From the NCBI GenBank assembly GCA_964561545.1, contig CAZLQF010000011.1:19134-83133 (forward strand): DNA of 64,000 nt, written 5' to 3'. The stretch comes from CAZLQF01 sp964561545. Lineage in GTDB: Bacteria; Bacteroidota; Bacteroidia; CAILMK01; CAYYUA01. Every line of letters starts with the position of its first letter. The stretch's first letter is position 1. Of the stretch, positions 45,274-55,600 are shown piece after piece. The notes beneath the pieces were generated by a model. That model had not been told where the DNA came from. It ran no database searches and saw only the letters and a list, made by a program, of their open reading frames with translations. The position numbers and the translations under genes were made by a program.

Positions 45274-47460
45274 CTAATTTTTCAAATTTTCTTCAAGAAA
45301 TTTAGTAATTCTGCTAAAAAGATGATAGCGCGTTATCCCGCCATTGATACTATGGGCTTTATTGGGATAAAATTCGGAGTTGAACGCTTTGTTGGATTTT
45401 ATTAAATTTTCAATCAGTTTCATGGAATTTTGGGGGTGAACGTTGTCATCATAAGTACCGTGCACCAGAAGAAAGTTATCTTTTATAGAATCTATTTTGT
45501 TCAGGACAGAACTCTCACGATAACCTTCCTGATTTTTTGAAGGCTTCCGCATGTAACGTTCTGTGTAAATGTTGTCGTAAAAATGCCAGTCAGTTACAGG
45601 TGCCACTGCTACACCCGTTTTAAAAACGTCTGAACCTCTGGCCAATGACAACAAGGTTAGATAGCCGCCGTAGCTCCAGCCAAAGATGCCTATGCGCTCC
45701 TCATCAATATAATCCTGGTTGCCAAGGTATTCTGCAGCCTGAACCTGGTCAATGCTTTCAAATTTGCCGAGGTTCATGTAGGTCATTTTCTGGAATTGTT
45801 CGCCTCTTCCACCAGTTCCACGGTTGTCGACCGAAACCACCACATAGCCATTCTGGGCCAGCATCTGGTAATAAATAAAGTTGGTCCAACCCCATTCATC
45901 CGTAACCGTTTGCGCTCCCGGCCCACCGTAAATGGTAATAAATACAGGATATTCCTTTTTGGGGTCAAAATCAGGCGGCCTCATCATCCAGCCATTTAGA
46001 TTAGTACCATCCTTGGTTTCGAATTGAAAAAACTCCTTGTCTACAAAATTGTAATCCTCCATTCTTGACTCAAGCTCATTGTTCTCTACCAATTGCCTAA
46101 CCTCAGCTCCTCCCCGCTTGTTTAAAGCAACCTTATGGGGTTCATTGGCGGCATTGTGCGTCCAGATATGGTAATCATATGTTTTACTGAACTTGACAGC
46201 ATTCGTGCCCGGCTTATCAGCAATGGCTTTATGATCGTTTCCATCAAAACCTATTTTATGAACCTGACGCTGCATAGGATCCGGCTGAGCCGATTGGTAG
46301 TAAACCTCCCTTCGTTCCTCATCAATTCCTAAGAGCTTGGTGACAGGCCAATCTCCTTTTGTGATTTGGCGGACCTCTTCGCCATTGTTGTTCATCAAAT
46401 AAATGTGGTTGTAACCATCTTTAGTAGAGGTCCAAATAAATTGATTGTTGTTCAGGAAAGTGAGATCATCATCTACGCTAATGTAGGCATCATCCTTTTC
46501 TGTATAAATTAAATTTCGATCTCCGGTTTGCGCATCTACAAAATACAAATTCAGTTCATTTTGCCTACGATTCATTTTTTGGTAGGAAAGCAAGTCTTCA
46601 TCATTCGTCCATTTCATCCTTGGGAGGTAAATATCGGTTTCATCGCCTGTTGCCACATCTACCGTCTTGCCATCACTTAAATGGTAAATATGCAGTGAAA
46701 GGATGGAATTCTTTTCACCGGCTTTTGGGTATTTGTAGGTGTATTGCTTGGGATAAACATCATCGTATTTAGTAATGGTGTATTGCTTAACCCTTGATTC
46801 ATCAAATTTGTAAAAAGCAATTTTTTCACCATCAGGTGCCCATTCAAAAGCCTTCACCAACTTAAATTCTTCTTCATAGACCCAATCTGAGCGGCCATTG
46901 AGTATCTTGTTCTTTTTACCATCATTGGTAATCTGAGTTACTTTGCCATTGCTGATGTCCTGGATGTACAGGTTGTTTTCATAAACGAAAGCAACATGGG
47001 TTTCATTAGGCGCAAAACTGGTGTACATTACATGGGCAGTGTCAAATACCCGCATTTGGCGGTCTTCTTGCAAATCGTACACATAAAATTTGGCTTTGGT
47101 TGAATGCCGGTAAATGGAAATGGTTTCCGTTTTTAAAAGCAAGTAACGACTGGAAGGTGAGAATTGGTAATCATCAATTTTAAAATCTTTAGAACCCATT
47201 TGCCGTGTATGAAAAAGGGTATCTTTCGGTTGTTTTGATTCGTAGTGGTATTTCAGGATGAATTGATAACCGGATTCTTCATTGGTTTGAAGTTTGGAAT
47301 AGTGGTTCCCATTATCCAGATGGTTGACCCCATCAAACGTTTCAGGGAAAAACTTGCCACTAAGCCAAACATCTTTTAAATCAAGCGATTTTTCTGCTTC
47401 CTGGGTTACGCCTAAAACCGGGATCATCAGTGCAATAAGCAAATAGAATGTTGTTCGCAT
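45274..47460 (-). CDS. Dipeptidyl peptidase IV (S9B family)
   Basis: 728 residues with a signal peptide (residues 1-19). The propeller domain carries the double-glutamate DWVYEEEF that anchors the substrate N-terminus. The catalytic domain shows the serine elbow GWSYGGY, an aspartate in GTYDDNVHPQN and the histidine in PNKAHSINGG. DPP IV releases dipeptides with penultimate proline or alanine in the periplasm. Its products suit the POT carriers encoded alongside. The promoter candidate lies just upstream at 47484-47491. Confidence 0.92.
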   Translation of the reverse strand: MRTTFYLLIALMIPVLGVTQEAEKSLDLKDVWLSGKFFPETFDGVNHLDNGNHYSKLQTNEESGYQFILKYHYESKQPKDTLFHTRQMGSKDFKIDDYQFSPSSRYLLLKTETISIYRHSTKAKFYVYDLQEDRQMRVFDTAHVMYTSFAPNETHVAFVYENNLYIQDISNGKVTQITNDGKKNKILNGRSDWVYEEEFKLVKAFEWAPDGEKIAFYKFDESRVKQYTITKYDDVYPKQYTYKYPKAGEKNSILSLHIYHLSDGKTVDVATGDETDIYLPRMKWTNDEDLLSYQKMNRRQNELNLYFVDAQTGDRNLIYTEKDDAYISVDDDLTFLNNNQFIWTSTKDGYNHIYLMNNNGEEVRQITKGDWPVTKLLGIDEERREVYYQSAQPDPMQRQVHKIGFDGNDHKAIADKPGTNAVKFSKTYDYHIWTHNAANEPHKVALNKRGGAEVRQLVENNELESRMEDYNFVDKEFFQFETKDGTNLNGWMMRPPDFDPKKEYPVFITIYGGPGAQTVTDEWGWTNFIYYQMLAQNGYVVVSVDNRGTGGRGEQFQKMTYMNLGKFESIDQVQAAEYLGNQDYIDEERIGIFGWSYGGYLTLLSLARGSDVFKTGVAVAPVTDWHFYDNIYTERYMRKPSKNQEGYRESSVLNKIDSIKDNFLLVHGTYDDNVHPQNSMKLIENLIKSNKAFNSEFYPNKAHSINGGITRYHLFSRITKFLEENLKN

Positions 47461-47483
47461 GGATCCTTCTTTTTATAGTGAAG

Positions 47484-47491
47484 CAAACATA
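47484..47491 (-). promoter_or_regulatory. Candidate -7 element of the dipeptidyl peptidase gene
   Basis: CAAACATA on the plus strand reads TATGTTTG on the minus strand, an exact TAnnTTTG, 24 bases before the start codon. No TTG is seen at the right spacing, so the call is weak. Confidence 0.3.
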
Positions 47492-48036
47492 TAAAATTGT
47501 GCAGAAATCATAGAAGTTACTGTTATCTAATACCGGTCATCATGAAGTTGGCTGCTAAATGGTATTATTTATTGACCTTTATCAATAAGATGTTTTTAAT
47601 TTGCCACAGGTAAACCCTAAGAAATGTGGAAAGCTTAAGAATTGAAGAGGCTTTATGTAACTATATTGTTTTGTTAAAATGAACTTTAGAGATACTAAAA
47701 GGCTAAATGCTCTTTTATGGAAGAAGTTCAAACGAGGTTAATTATTGCTATTTTTGCATGACATTTAACATTTAATATCAAAAAAAATTCTACTAATTAT
47801 TCAACAATAGTAATGAAAATTCAGAATACTTGACCCATTCCTAAACATTCTTATCCTATAAACCAGATATAGAAGTATTAAACTTCGGATAAAAATCAGA
47901 GATTTTTGAGCATTGGCCCGTCCATTGGGGGTTCAATACATCTTGACAAAGGAATTCAGCCATACTTGTGCTATATTATACTTTCATTAAGGGCTGAACC
48001 TTTAACCTTTAAATTCGTGGTAGAACCATAAAAAAG

Positions 48037-48068
48037 AAAGCCCGCTCCAAAACTTTGAAGCGGGCTTT
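48037..48068. terminator. Bidirectional terminator downstream of the LamG/beta-helix gene
   Basis: Perfect 10-bp stem AAAGCCCGCT (48037-48046) with AGCGGGCTTT (48059-48068). On the minus strand the hairpin is followed by CTTTTTT, placing it 26 bases past the stop. T-runs flank it on both strands. Confidence 0.85.
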
Positions 48069-48093
48069 TTTAAATTATTGAGAGGTTTAATTA

Positions 48094-51000
48094 CTAACGC
48101 ATCATGACTTTCTTATGAAATTGTTGTTCATTGCCCACAATTTCGAGGTAATACATTCCTTTGGATACCTCATCTATATTTAATTCAAAGCTATGCTTAC
48201 CTTCTTTCCAGCTCTGGCTTTCGGAGTGGATCATTTGGCCTCTGCTGTTCCTAACATTGATATTGTACTGCCCGCTTTGTTCAATGGTTACTTTGCCTTT
48301 AACAAGGTTTGAAGAAGCATCTCCATACAACCGGATCCGGTCTCGTTGCATTGCTTCATTAAAGGCTACGCTGATCACCTTCGAATAATCAAAGCTGCCA
48401 TCGTGATCCACTTGCTTCAGCCGGTAGTAATTCATCGTGGAAGGACGCTCATCCATAAACCGGTAATTGGTTTCTCTTAACGTAGTGCCTTGCGCTCTCA
48501 CTTTTCCAATGGATTCAAAAAATTCCCCATTACCGGAATGCTGAACAATGAAGTGGGAAGCATTCTTTTCGCTGGCCGTTGCCCAGTTGAGTTGAACATT
48601 TTCATGTTGCTTTTCCGCATTAAAATTGACCAGTTCAACAGGCAAGGGGTTTTCATTGGAAATTTCGGACCCAAAGGTGAATGGGCTAAAACTACTTACA
48701 TTGTTTACCGTAATACTTCCTGAAGTTGTATCACCTGTAATAGCATCCTGCCCCAGGTTTTCCCATTCGCTTCCATTCCAGTGGGCCACTCTTAAATCGG
48801 ATAAATCGGAGATCTGACTAACACTTCCGTCTGCCCAGTAAGGAGTAACATTTACCGAGGAACTGCCGTTGGTTCGGCTTAAATCCCAATACTCAATGCT
48901 ACTTACATTGTTCAGACCGGAGCTTCCTGCAAAGTTGGTGGTATTGGTATAAGAGGTATTATTGAATGAAGCGGAAAATTCATCGGTGGTGCTTGAAGGA
49001 GCTGAAATGCCAATGCGGGCATACCGGCCATCTGCACCTATCGGGAATGTAAAAGCATCATCTCCTATTTTCGTGACCTTACCTTCTATGTAGCTTGAGC
49101 TACTGCTACCGGAAACAGTTGCATCGTCTGCAAAAATGATAGAATCATTGCTGTTAGGTACCGATACAATGCCATCGGTAAGGGTCATGGAATTGCCAAT
49201 GGTTAGTGGGTCATTAACCGTAACATCAATGCCATTTCCATTAATGGTTAAATCTTGGATGGTGGGATTTTCATTGGCGGTAATGGTGAGGTTTTTATCG
49301 ATGGTGATGGTTTCGTTGATATTGCCTGGTGGAATATTGACCGAACCGCCTGCTGATTTCGAGGCTATGGCATCACTCATCACTGAGCCGGAAACATTGG
49401 CATTTCCTGAGCCTGCAATATCCATAGTATTGTTGTTAAAAGTTGTGGATGAGTAAGTTAAAGTCAATGTACCATTGTTATTGAAATTCCAATTATGAAT
49501 TCCTGTATTCCATCCTTCTATGGTGTTGCCTGTAGCATTGACCGTTAAGCTTCCACTGCTCGGATATCCGACTAAATGCTGAAGGCCTGTAGATGAGGAG
49601 AAAGTAGGGCCATTAACCGTAATTTGGTTGTTATCTACGGTGCAGGAATGGGAACCCGATTGGCCCCATAAATAAATGCCCTGAAAATCGTCTATGTTAA
49701 AATTATCCTCAAGCCCAGATTTGCTGACATCTATGTCATTGTTAGCAATTGTACCGGAAGCATTGTTAAAAAATATCGGATTTTTAACCTCATCAATGTC
49801 ATTGTTGAAAACATCAACATCAGGGACACTTATACAAAGGATGCCAACGACATCCGCATCATCATGGGAGATGTCTTTAATGTTGTTGTTTTTTATGGAA
49901 CCGTAATTAACGCTATTTAATTGAATTCCGTTTTGACCGGTACCTGTAGTAGGACCATGGCCTAAGACGGTATTGTTGTGAAAGGTAACATTTAAATCAC
50001 TACCAAAAAAGGCTGCGGCTCCTTTGGTGAACTTACGCATGTTCGAATTGGTCACTTCAATACTCCTTGAGGTTCCATTGGAAGCATCCCCAAAAATGGG
50101 CACCCCATCCTGGCCGCTGAATGGCAACATATTGACAAAAGCGCACCTATCAATATAGCCGTCAGCATCTACAAAGGAGATACCCTGAAATTTTTTGTTA
50201 TTGTTGTTTTGGTTATCACCATCAAGTTTTAGGTTCTGAAAATTGACTTTGCTACCATTTTTAACATGGATGATCGTTTTCCTGATAGACCCGTTGTAAG
50301 TAAAACTTGTATCCAAGGAAGACGGCGATTTAATAATAGCACTGGATGAATCAGCACCTTCAAGCGTTACATCCTGAGTAATGGTAATTTGCTCGGTATA
50401 AGTACCGGCATTGATCTGGACAACATCCCCTGCAGCTACATTATTGACTGCATGTTGAATCGTAGCCCAGGGCGTTGATTGGGAACCATCATCTGCATTA
50501 TTACCATTATCATCCACATAATAAGTAGTTACCCTAAGCGGGCTGGCATCCCGGTTTTTGGTTCCGATGGTGTAATAACCATCTTTTAAAGCTACTCCAT
50601 TGAAATTAACATCACTTCCACTAATAGAGCTGGCGCCATTGACTTCTTCGGTAAAATTGCCTGAGGTGCCATTTCTGTATAAGAGTACATAATTGGAAGC
50701 AGTACTGGGTGAGGCACTACCGCCACTGAGATCAAAAGTGAGATCGGCACTGACGGTACCGGTTTCATCCATGTACCAGATCCTGTTCAATCTTTGGAAA
50801 TCTGTATAGCCGGAAGAAGAAGGTTCATCGCTGGTGGTTTCGCCCTCCAGATCATTATGGCCAAAAACGGCATAATTGCTCTTAGAAGAAAGCGAAGAAG
50901 AGGCCGTTAGCTCGCCCGAAGCTAAGGAATTGGTTTTGGCCTCATAGACGGCTGCCAAGTCATTTTGATCTTGTACTGTCGTATTGCCAATGACGGCGTT

Positions 51001-51813
51001 AGAGCTTATCCAATCATTGTTTGGATCCATGTTTGTTAAAGTTCCATCATTGGTACCAGCATTATCTGTTAGTGTGGAGCCACTGGAAGCGTTGAACTTA
51101 TAATAAGCTTCTAAATTGCTATAGTTGGAAGCATTGATCTCTTGGTGCATGAGGCCCCGGATTTGCTGCTGGCTTCTGGTTTCGCTCCAAATACGGGTTT
51201 CATCTAAAGTTCCGCTAAACCTTCTGTCTTGAGAACCATTATTGGGGGACGCCAATCTCAAAGGAGCACTACCCGTCCAAACGGTATTTGACGTAAAATT
51301 CAAACTATGCACAGAATTGCCATCGATAAACAGTTCAGCATTGCCATTGTTATCATCCACAACTACAGTCGCATGATGCCATTGATTGTCCCGGTAATCA
51401 TAATTACTGCTATTGCTTGAACTTAAAGTAAAATTGACATTATTACCATCTCCGGTTCTAAAAGAAACAGCACCGGGCGCTGATCCGGAAAAATCGAAAC
51501 TATTATCTATCACCAACCAATAATTCCGTGTTTCAAAAGGGTTTTGAGAATTCTTCTGCCGATTCATTAATACAGCAACACTATCCGGTTGACTGGTTTT
51601 TGCTTTAAACCATGTCTCCAAGGTAAATGTGGCTTGGTCAATAGAATTGTCATCCGGGGCTTCCACGTAATCATCATTCCCGTCAAAATCTAAAGCATTG
51701 CCCGGTTGCGCTTTTGTAATATTGAAACAAAAAGCTAACATGGTACTAAGCATCATCGCTTTCGTTAAGTTGACATTGTAAACCTTTTTTAAGTATCTGT
51801 AATTGAATTTCAT
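48094..51813 (-). CDS. LamG and beta-helix surface protein with T9SS tail
   Basis: 1239 residues. After an unusually long N-terminal extension and signal (ends near ITKAQ), a LamG/concanavalin-like domain covers about 37-230 (LDFDGNDDYVEAPDD; FTLETWFKA; DNQWHHATVVVDD). Around residue 430 a right-handed beta-helix begins (YYVDDNGNNADDGSQSTPW) and runs with Asn-rich coils to about 800. A beta-sandwich follows, then an FN3-like domain near 1055 (NPLPVELVNFNAEKQ, LNWATASEKNASHF) and a type A T9SS sorting domain over the last 80 residues. Beta-helix proteins often bind or cleave polysaccharides. No catalytic motif was recognised, so adhesion is equally possible. Confidence 0.85.
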   Translation of the reverse strand: MKFNYRYLKKVYNVNLTKAMMLSTMLAFCFNITKAQPGNALDFDGNDDYVEAPDDNSIDQATFTLETWFKAKTSQPDSVAVLMNRQKNSQNPFETRNYWLVIDNSFDFSGSAPGAVSFRTGDGNNVNFTLSSSNSSNYDYRDNQWHHATVVVDDNNGNAELFIDGNSVHSLNFTSNTVWTGSAPLRLASPNNGSQDRRFSGTLDETRIWSETRSQQQIRGLMHQEINASNYSNLEAYYKFNASSGSTLTDNAGTNDGTLTNMDPNNDWISSNAVIGNTTVQDQNDLAAVYEAKTNSLASGELTASSSLSSKSNYAVFGHNDLEGETTSDEPSSSGYTDFQRLNRIWYMDETGTVSADLTFDLSGGSASPSTASNYVLLYRNGTSGNFTEEVNGASSISGSDVNFNGVALKDGYYTIGTKNRDASPLRVTTYYVDDNGNNADDGSQSTPWATIQHAVNNVAAGDVVQINAGTYTEQITITQDVTLEGADSSSAIIKSPSSLDTSFTYNGSIRKTIIHVKNGSKVNFQNLKLDGDNQNNNNKKFQGISFVDADGYIDRCAFVNMLPFSGQDGVPIFGDASNGTSRSIEVTNSNMRKFTKGAAAFFGSDLNVTFHNNTVLGHGPTTGTGQNGIQLNSVNYGSIKNNNIKDISHDDADVVGILCISVPDVDVFNNDIDEVKNPIFFNNASGTIANNDIDVSKSGLEDNFNIDDFQGIYLWGQSGSHSCTVDNNQITVNGPTFSSSTGLQHLVGYPSSGSLTVNATGNTIEGWNTGIHNWNFNNNGTLTLTYSSTTFNNNTMDIAGSGNANVSGSVMSDAIASKSAGGSVNIPPGNINETITIDKNLTITANENPTIQDLTINGNGIDVTVNDPLTIGNSMTLTDGIVSVPNSNDSIIFADDATVSGSSSSSYIEGKVTKIGDDAFTFPIGADGRYARIGISAPSSTTDEFSASFNNTSYTNTTNFAGSSGLNNVSSIEYWDLSRTNGSSSVNVTPYWADGSVSQISDLSDLRVAHWNGSEWENLGQDAITGDTTSGSITVNNVSSFSPFTFGSEISNENPLPVELVNFNAEKQHENVQLNWATASEKNASHFIVQHSGNGEFFESIGKVRAQGTTLRETNYRFMDERPSTMNYYRLKQVDHDGSFDYSKVISVAFNEAMQRDRIRLYGDASSNLVKGKVTIEQSGQYNINVRNSRGQMIHSESQSWKEGKHSFELNIDEVSKGMYYLEIVGNEQQFHKKVMMR

Positions 51814-51842
51814 ATAATTAAGATTTTTAATATTAAGACTAT

Positions 51843-51875
51843 CAAATGTACAGTTCTTTTGAAATTATACAGCAA
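51843..51875 (-). promoter_or_regulatory. Promoter of the LamG/beta-helix gene
   Basis: On the minus strand TTG (51875-51873), 22-base spacer, TACATTTG (51850-51843), an exact TAnnTTTG. The start codon is about 30 bases further. Confidence 0.55.
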
Positions 51876-51879
51876 TATT

Positions 51880-51922
51880 TAGATGAACTTAATATTTTAA
51901 TAGATGAACTTGAAAATATTAA
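51880..51922 (-). promoter_or_regulatory. Direct repeat with 21-bp phase upstream of promoter
   Basis: TAGATGAACTT occurs at 51880-51890 and 51901-51911, exactly 21 bases apart, each followed by an AT-rich tract (AATATTTTAA; GAAAATATTAA). It lies immediately upstream of the -33 element on the minus strand. Paired direct repeats at two-helical-turn spacing are typical of LytTR-type activator sites; that identity is inferred. Confidence 0.5.
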
Positions 51923-52006
51923 GGGTGAATTATCTTTTGTAGAGCATTAGAGTAATCTTAGAACTCTTTATCCGATCGTGAATCAGTTGCTCCCCATATT
52001 GAACTG

Positions 52007-52315
52007 TTACCTCATATCCATACCCGGGAAGGTGGTATGGGTTTCGTTCAGGTCATTAATGATTGGTTTTAACGGATCATTGGCACGTGGACTGGATAAA
52101 CTTTCCAAATTTACCTTATATATTTTGTTGGCTTCATCATGCACCAGATTAGCGGGGGCGTTTATAAGCTCCTTGACAAGCATTCAGCCTTCATTAGGGT
52201 TTCTTTTACAATGGGGCATTAGCAGGTTAACCATCGGGATTTCCACACGGTAGCAGATCATTTTAAGGATTTTTTGAAAATGCTTACTTGATCGTTTTAC
52301 AACGTTGTAGCGACG
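52007..52315 (-). pseudogene. Decayed C-terminal fragment of a transposase
   Basis: The minus strand reads KHFQKILKMICYRVEIPMVN, then a TGA at 52186-52184, then in the same frame MLVKELINAPANLVHDE, VNLESLSSPRANDPLK, LNETHTTFPGMDMR and a stop. The blocks KxI-YRxE, KELxxxxANLxxDxxN and LNETxTxFPGxD resemble the C-terminal end of a DDE-type transposase group I recall from several phyla; family not certain. Upstream, a TAG at 52318-52316 ends the recognisable part. So only about 100 residues remain, with an internal stop. It is not functional. Confidence 0.5.
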
Positions 52316-52626
52316 CTAGGCAAGCATATCTTTCATGGCAATTTTGTAAGTAAGACATTTTGAGTTTGCGAGGATAAAAACCTTAACCATCTGTAATTAA
52401 CTACTTAAAGAAGTGTAAGCACATGAGTTCTGAATTTGTAAAAATGAATATTAAAAGCAACCATTCTGTTGATTCAGTCGTCAAGGAATTTTATTAATTA
52501 TTAACTCGTAGTTGATTAGTAATTAAATAACTTCTATTTTGAAATTGTTAAAACTTGAATGCCTTTATCCAGGCCTTTATTACCATATTTGAAAGAATAT
52601 TCTATTTCATAAAAACTTAGCACAGT

Positions 52627-55600
52627 ATGCACATCATTACAAAAAATATTTTAACCATTTTTGTCTTATATTTTTGTTTGGGCCCAAACTTGAGCGCCCA
52701 GGTTATTCAAAATCAAAATTTTAATGGCTGCTCACTGCCCAGCGGCTGGTCTACTACAATTATTAATGGGAATGCAGACTGGTCCTTTGATGATAACACA
52801 AGCGGCAGTAATTCGGGCAGTTTTAATGGCTCCTGCATGGCCTATTTTGATGATGATGAACTGGGAGCCAACGCATCACCCTCAACAGTTGAATTAATAT
52901 CACCCGTTGTTGATTTAACCCCTTACGCCAGTGTAGAACTTGAATTTGATTACAATTACAAACATGCCTCGGGTTCTTCATTTAAAGTGGAGGTATGGGA
53001 TGGTAATGCCTGGCAGAATGTACTATTTGTATCCTCAAATTCCTGTGGTACGTGGAATACTTGTAATTACCCCGTTGCTAACATAGATGTATCCAACTTT
53101 ATCAATAATCAATTCCAGGTTAAATTTACCTACGATGATGGAGGTAACTGGGCTTGGTATGCCGGAATCGATAATTTCCAGCTTTCCCCGCCACCCCCTT
53201 CTTGTTTGCAACCATCCAAGGTAAATGTATCGGCTGCGACCGATAGTGCTTTTGTTAGTTGGTCTGCCGGTAATTCCAAAAACAATGAATGGGAAATCAG
53301 CTATGGCCCATCTGGCTTCACGCCTGGATCAGGAACCCAGATTAAAGGCATTACTTTCACCAATTATGCTTTAACGGGCATTCAACCCGGAGCTGATTAT
53401 GACCTGTACGTTAGAGAAATTTGCAACCCCGGAGATACCAGCAATTGGTCCGGTCCTCATCAATTTGCGACCAATTGTGCTTCTATTACTTCAGTGCCTT
53501 ATTTCAACAATTTTGAAGGTTTTACGGTCAATGATGATGCCACCGGCTATGTATGCTGGACGGCTTCACCTTCTAACACCACCAATGCTTATCGCTGGAA
53601 TGTGGATAGCAATGGAACGCCCTCAAACGGTACGGGGCCTGTCATCGATCATACCCTGCAGAGTTCAGCGGGAATTTACTTATACACTGAAGCCAGTTCC
53701 CCGGCCAGTCCAGGGGATGTAGCGGAGGTTACTTCCCCCAACATTGACCTTAGCAATCTCAATATACCTTTAATGTCCTTTTGGTATCACATGTTTGGCG
53801 GCGGCATAGGTACCCTTCACGTAGACATTCATGATGGCAATAGTTGGAACAATGCCGTTTTTACGCTGAATGGTCAACAACAGGGATCACAAACAGCACC
53901 ATGGCAAAATGCAGAATTGAATTTGTTCAATTATAGCAATGATACGATCCAGATTCGATTTAGAGGCATCCGAGGGTCAGATTTTGATGGAGATATAGCC
54001 ATTGATGACATTAATTTTAAAGAAGCACCTCCTTGCCCCATCCCCAACAATTTTCAAGTATCTAATGTAACCCAAAACAGTGCCGACTTATTGTGGAACA
54101 GCACTGATACGACCCATAAATGGGAAGTTGAATATGCTCGTGATGGTGTTAATTTAGGAGATGGCCAGAGTTTTGAAGTTAAAAATTCACCAGACACGAC
54201 CTTGGGTAACCTTACCAGGGGCACGGATTATAATGTTTACGTTCGCGAAATTTGCGGTCTTGGCGATACCAGCCTTTGGGAAGGTCCGCTCAATTTCAGT
54301 ACTGTTTGTCCCAACCAATTCGTATTGCCTTACAATGAAGATTTCGAGAATTTCTACATTACGGATGATGCCACGGGTATGCTTTGTTGGTCTCCCAATC
54401 CTTCTAACACAACCTCTGATTATCGCTGGAATCCCAATCAAGGTTTAACGCCTACGTCAGCATTAGGCGCAGTGAATCCTACAACCGGGCCTGATGGAGA
54501 TCATACCTTTCCAAACGGCGGGGGTACTTACCTTTACACAGAAGCCGATGATGCCAGTGGTTTTGGAGGTGATGTAGCAACCGTTACCACCAAGGATGTG
54601 GATTTAACCAATTTAAGTAACCCAAGGATCACCTTTTGGTACCATATGTATGGAGGTGATATGGGAGATCTGGAGCTTGAAGTCAACGATGGTACTGGAT
54701 GGACCAGCCTTTTTCTGAGAAGTGGCCAGCAACAAGGGAGTGCCAGTGCGCCTTATCAACAAGGGGTTGTTAATTTAAGCAGCTATACCAATGACACCAT
54801 TCAAATACGATTCAAAGCAACATCCTCCGGAGGTTTCTTTGGGGGCGATGATGGAGACATGGCCATTGATGACATCGAAATAGAGGAAACCCCTACTTGT
54901 TTTGCACCAAGTAATTTAACCACCGAATCCCTGCTGCAGGATTCTACCGAATTGGTGTGGAATACCAATAACAGCCCCAACAATGCGTGGGAATTGGAAT
55001 ACGGATCTCCAGGCTTTAGTGTAGGCAATGGAACCCGTATTACAGGGCTTTCGGACACCTCTGTTGTGCTGTCTAATCTTAACACTTTTACCAAATACGA
55101 TATTTACATAAGGGAAATATGTAGCTCAGCTGATACTAGCAAATGGGAGTTTATGGACCGTATCACGACCTTATGTGAAAATACAATAACGGCGCCCTAC
55201 AATGAAAAATTTGAAGATTTTATCGTAGCTAACAATGCAACTGGCTTCTTTTGTTGGACCCCCAGTCCTTCCAATACTACTGGCGCTTATAGATGGAACG
55301 TAGAGTTTGGAGGCACTGAAAATTCAACAGGTACCGGACCAGAATTTGATCACACCTTTCCAAGCTCTTCGAGTGGAAAATATGTTTATACAGAAGGCAG
55401 CTCACCATCCAGTACGGGGCAGGTGGCTGAGTTAACTTCTAATTTTATAGACTTGAGTCAACTCAACAATCCAGCCTTGGAATTTTGGTACCACATGTAT
55501 GATCAAAATAGCGGGGAAATGGGTGATTTGAGCCTTGATATTTTCCATAACGGAACCTGGAATAATGGCGTATACACTCTTTCAGGCCAGCAAAGCTCGG

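Larger units (their letters stand above)
47461..48093. other. Intergenic gap between dipeptidyl peptidase and LamG protein genes
   Basis: These 633 bases hold a -7 element for the dipeptidyl peptidase gene (TATGTTTG on the minus strand at 47491-47484, without a clear -33) and a terminator at 48037-48068. The remainder is AT-rich with no supported gene, repeat or RNA. Confidence 0.6.
51814..52626. other. 813-bp intergenic region between divergent surface-protein genes
   Basis: It contains, left to right: a minus-strand promoter for the LamG gene (51843-51875), a phased direct repeat (51880-51922) and a decayed transposase fragment (52007-52315). AT-rich sequence with no firm promoter precedes the giant gene at 52627. 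Plus-strand reading frames here are antisense to the transposase remnant. Confidence 0.6.

Noticed and set aside
27290..47730. Shared 15-mer ATGGAAGAAGTTCAA near 27290 and 47716
   Set aside because: Flanking sequence differs completely, and neither copy opens a meaningful reading frame; probably chance.
51978..52253. 91-residue plus-strand reading frame in the intergenic gap
   Set aside because: It is antisense to the better-supported transposase remnant and resembles no family.
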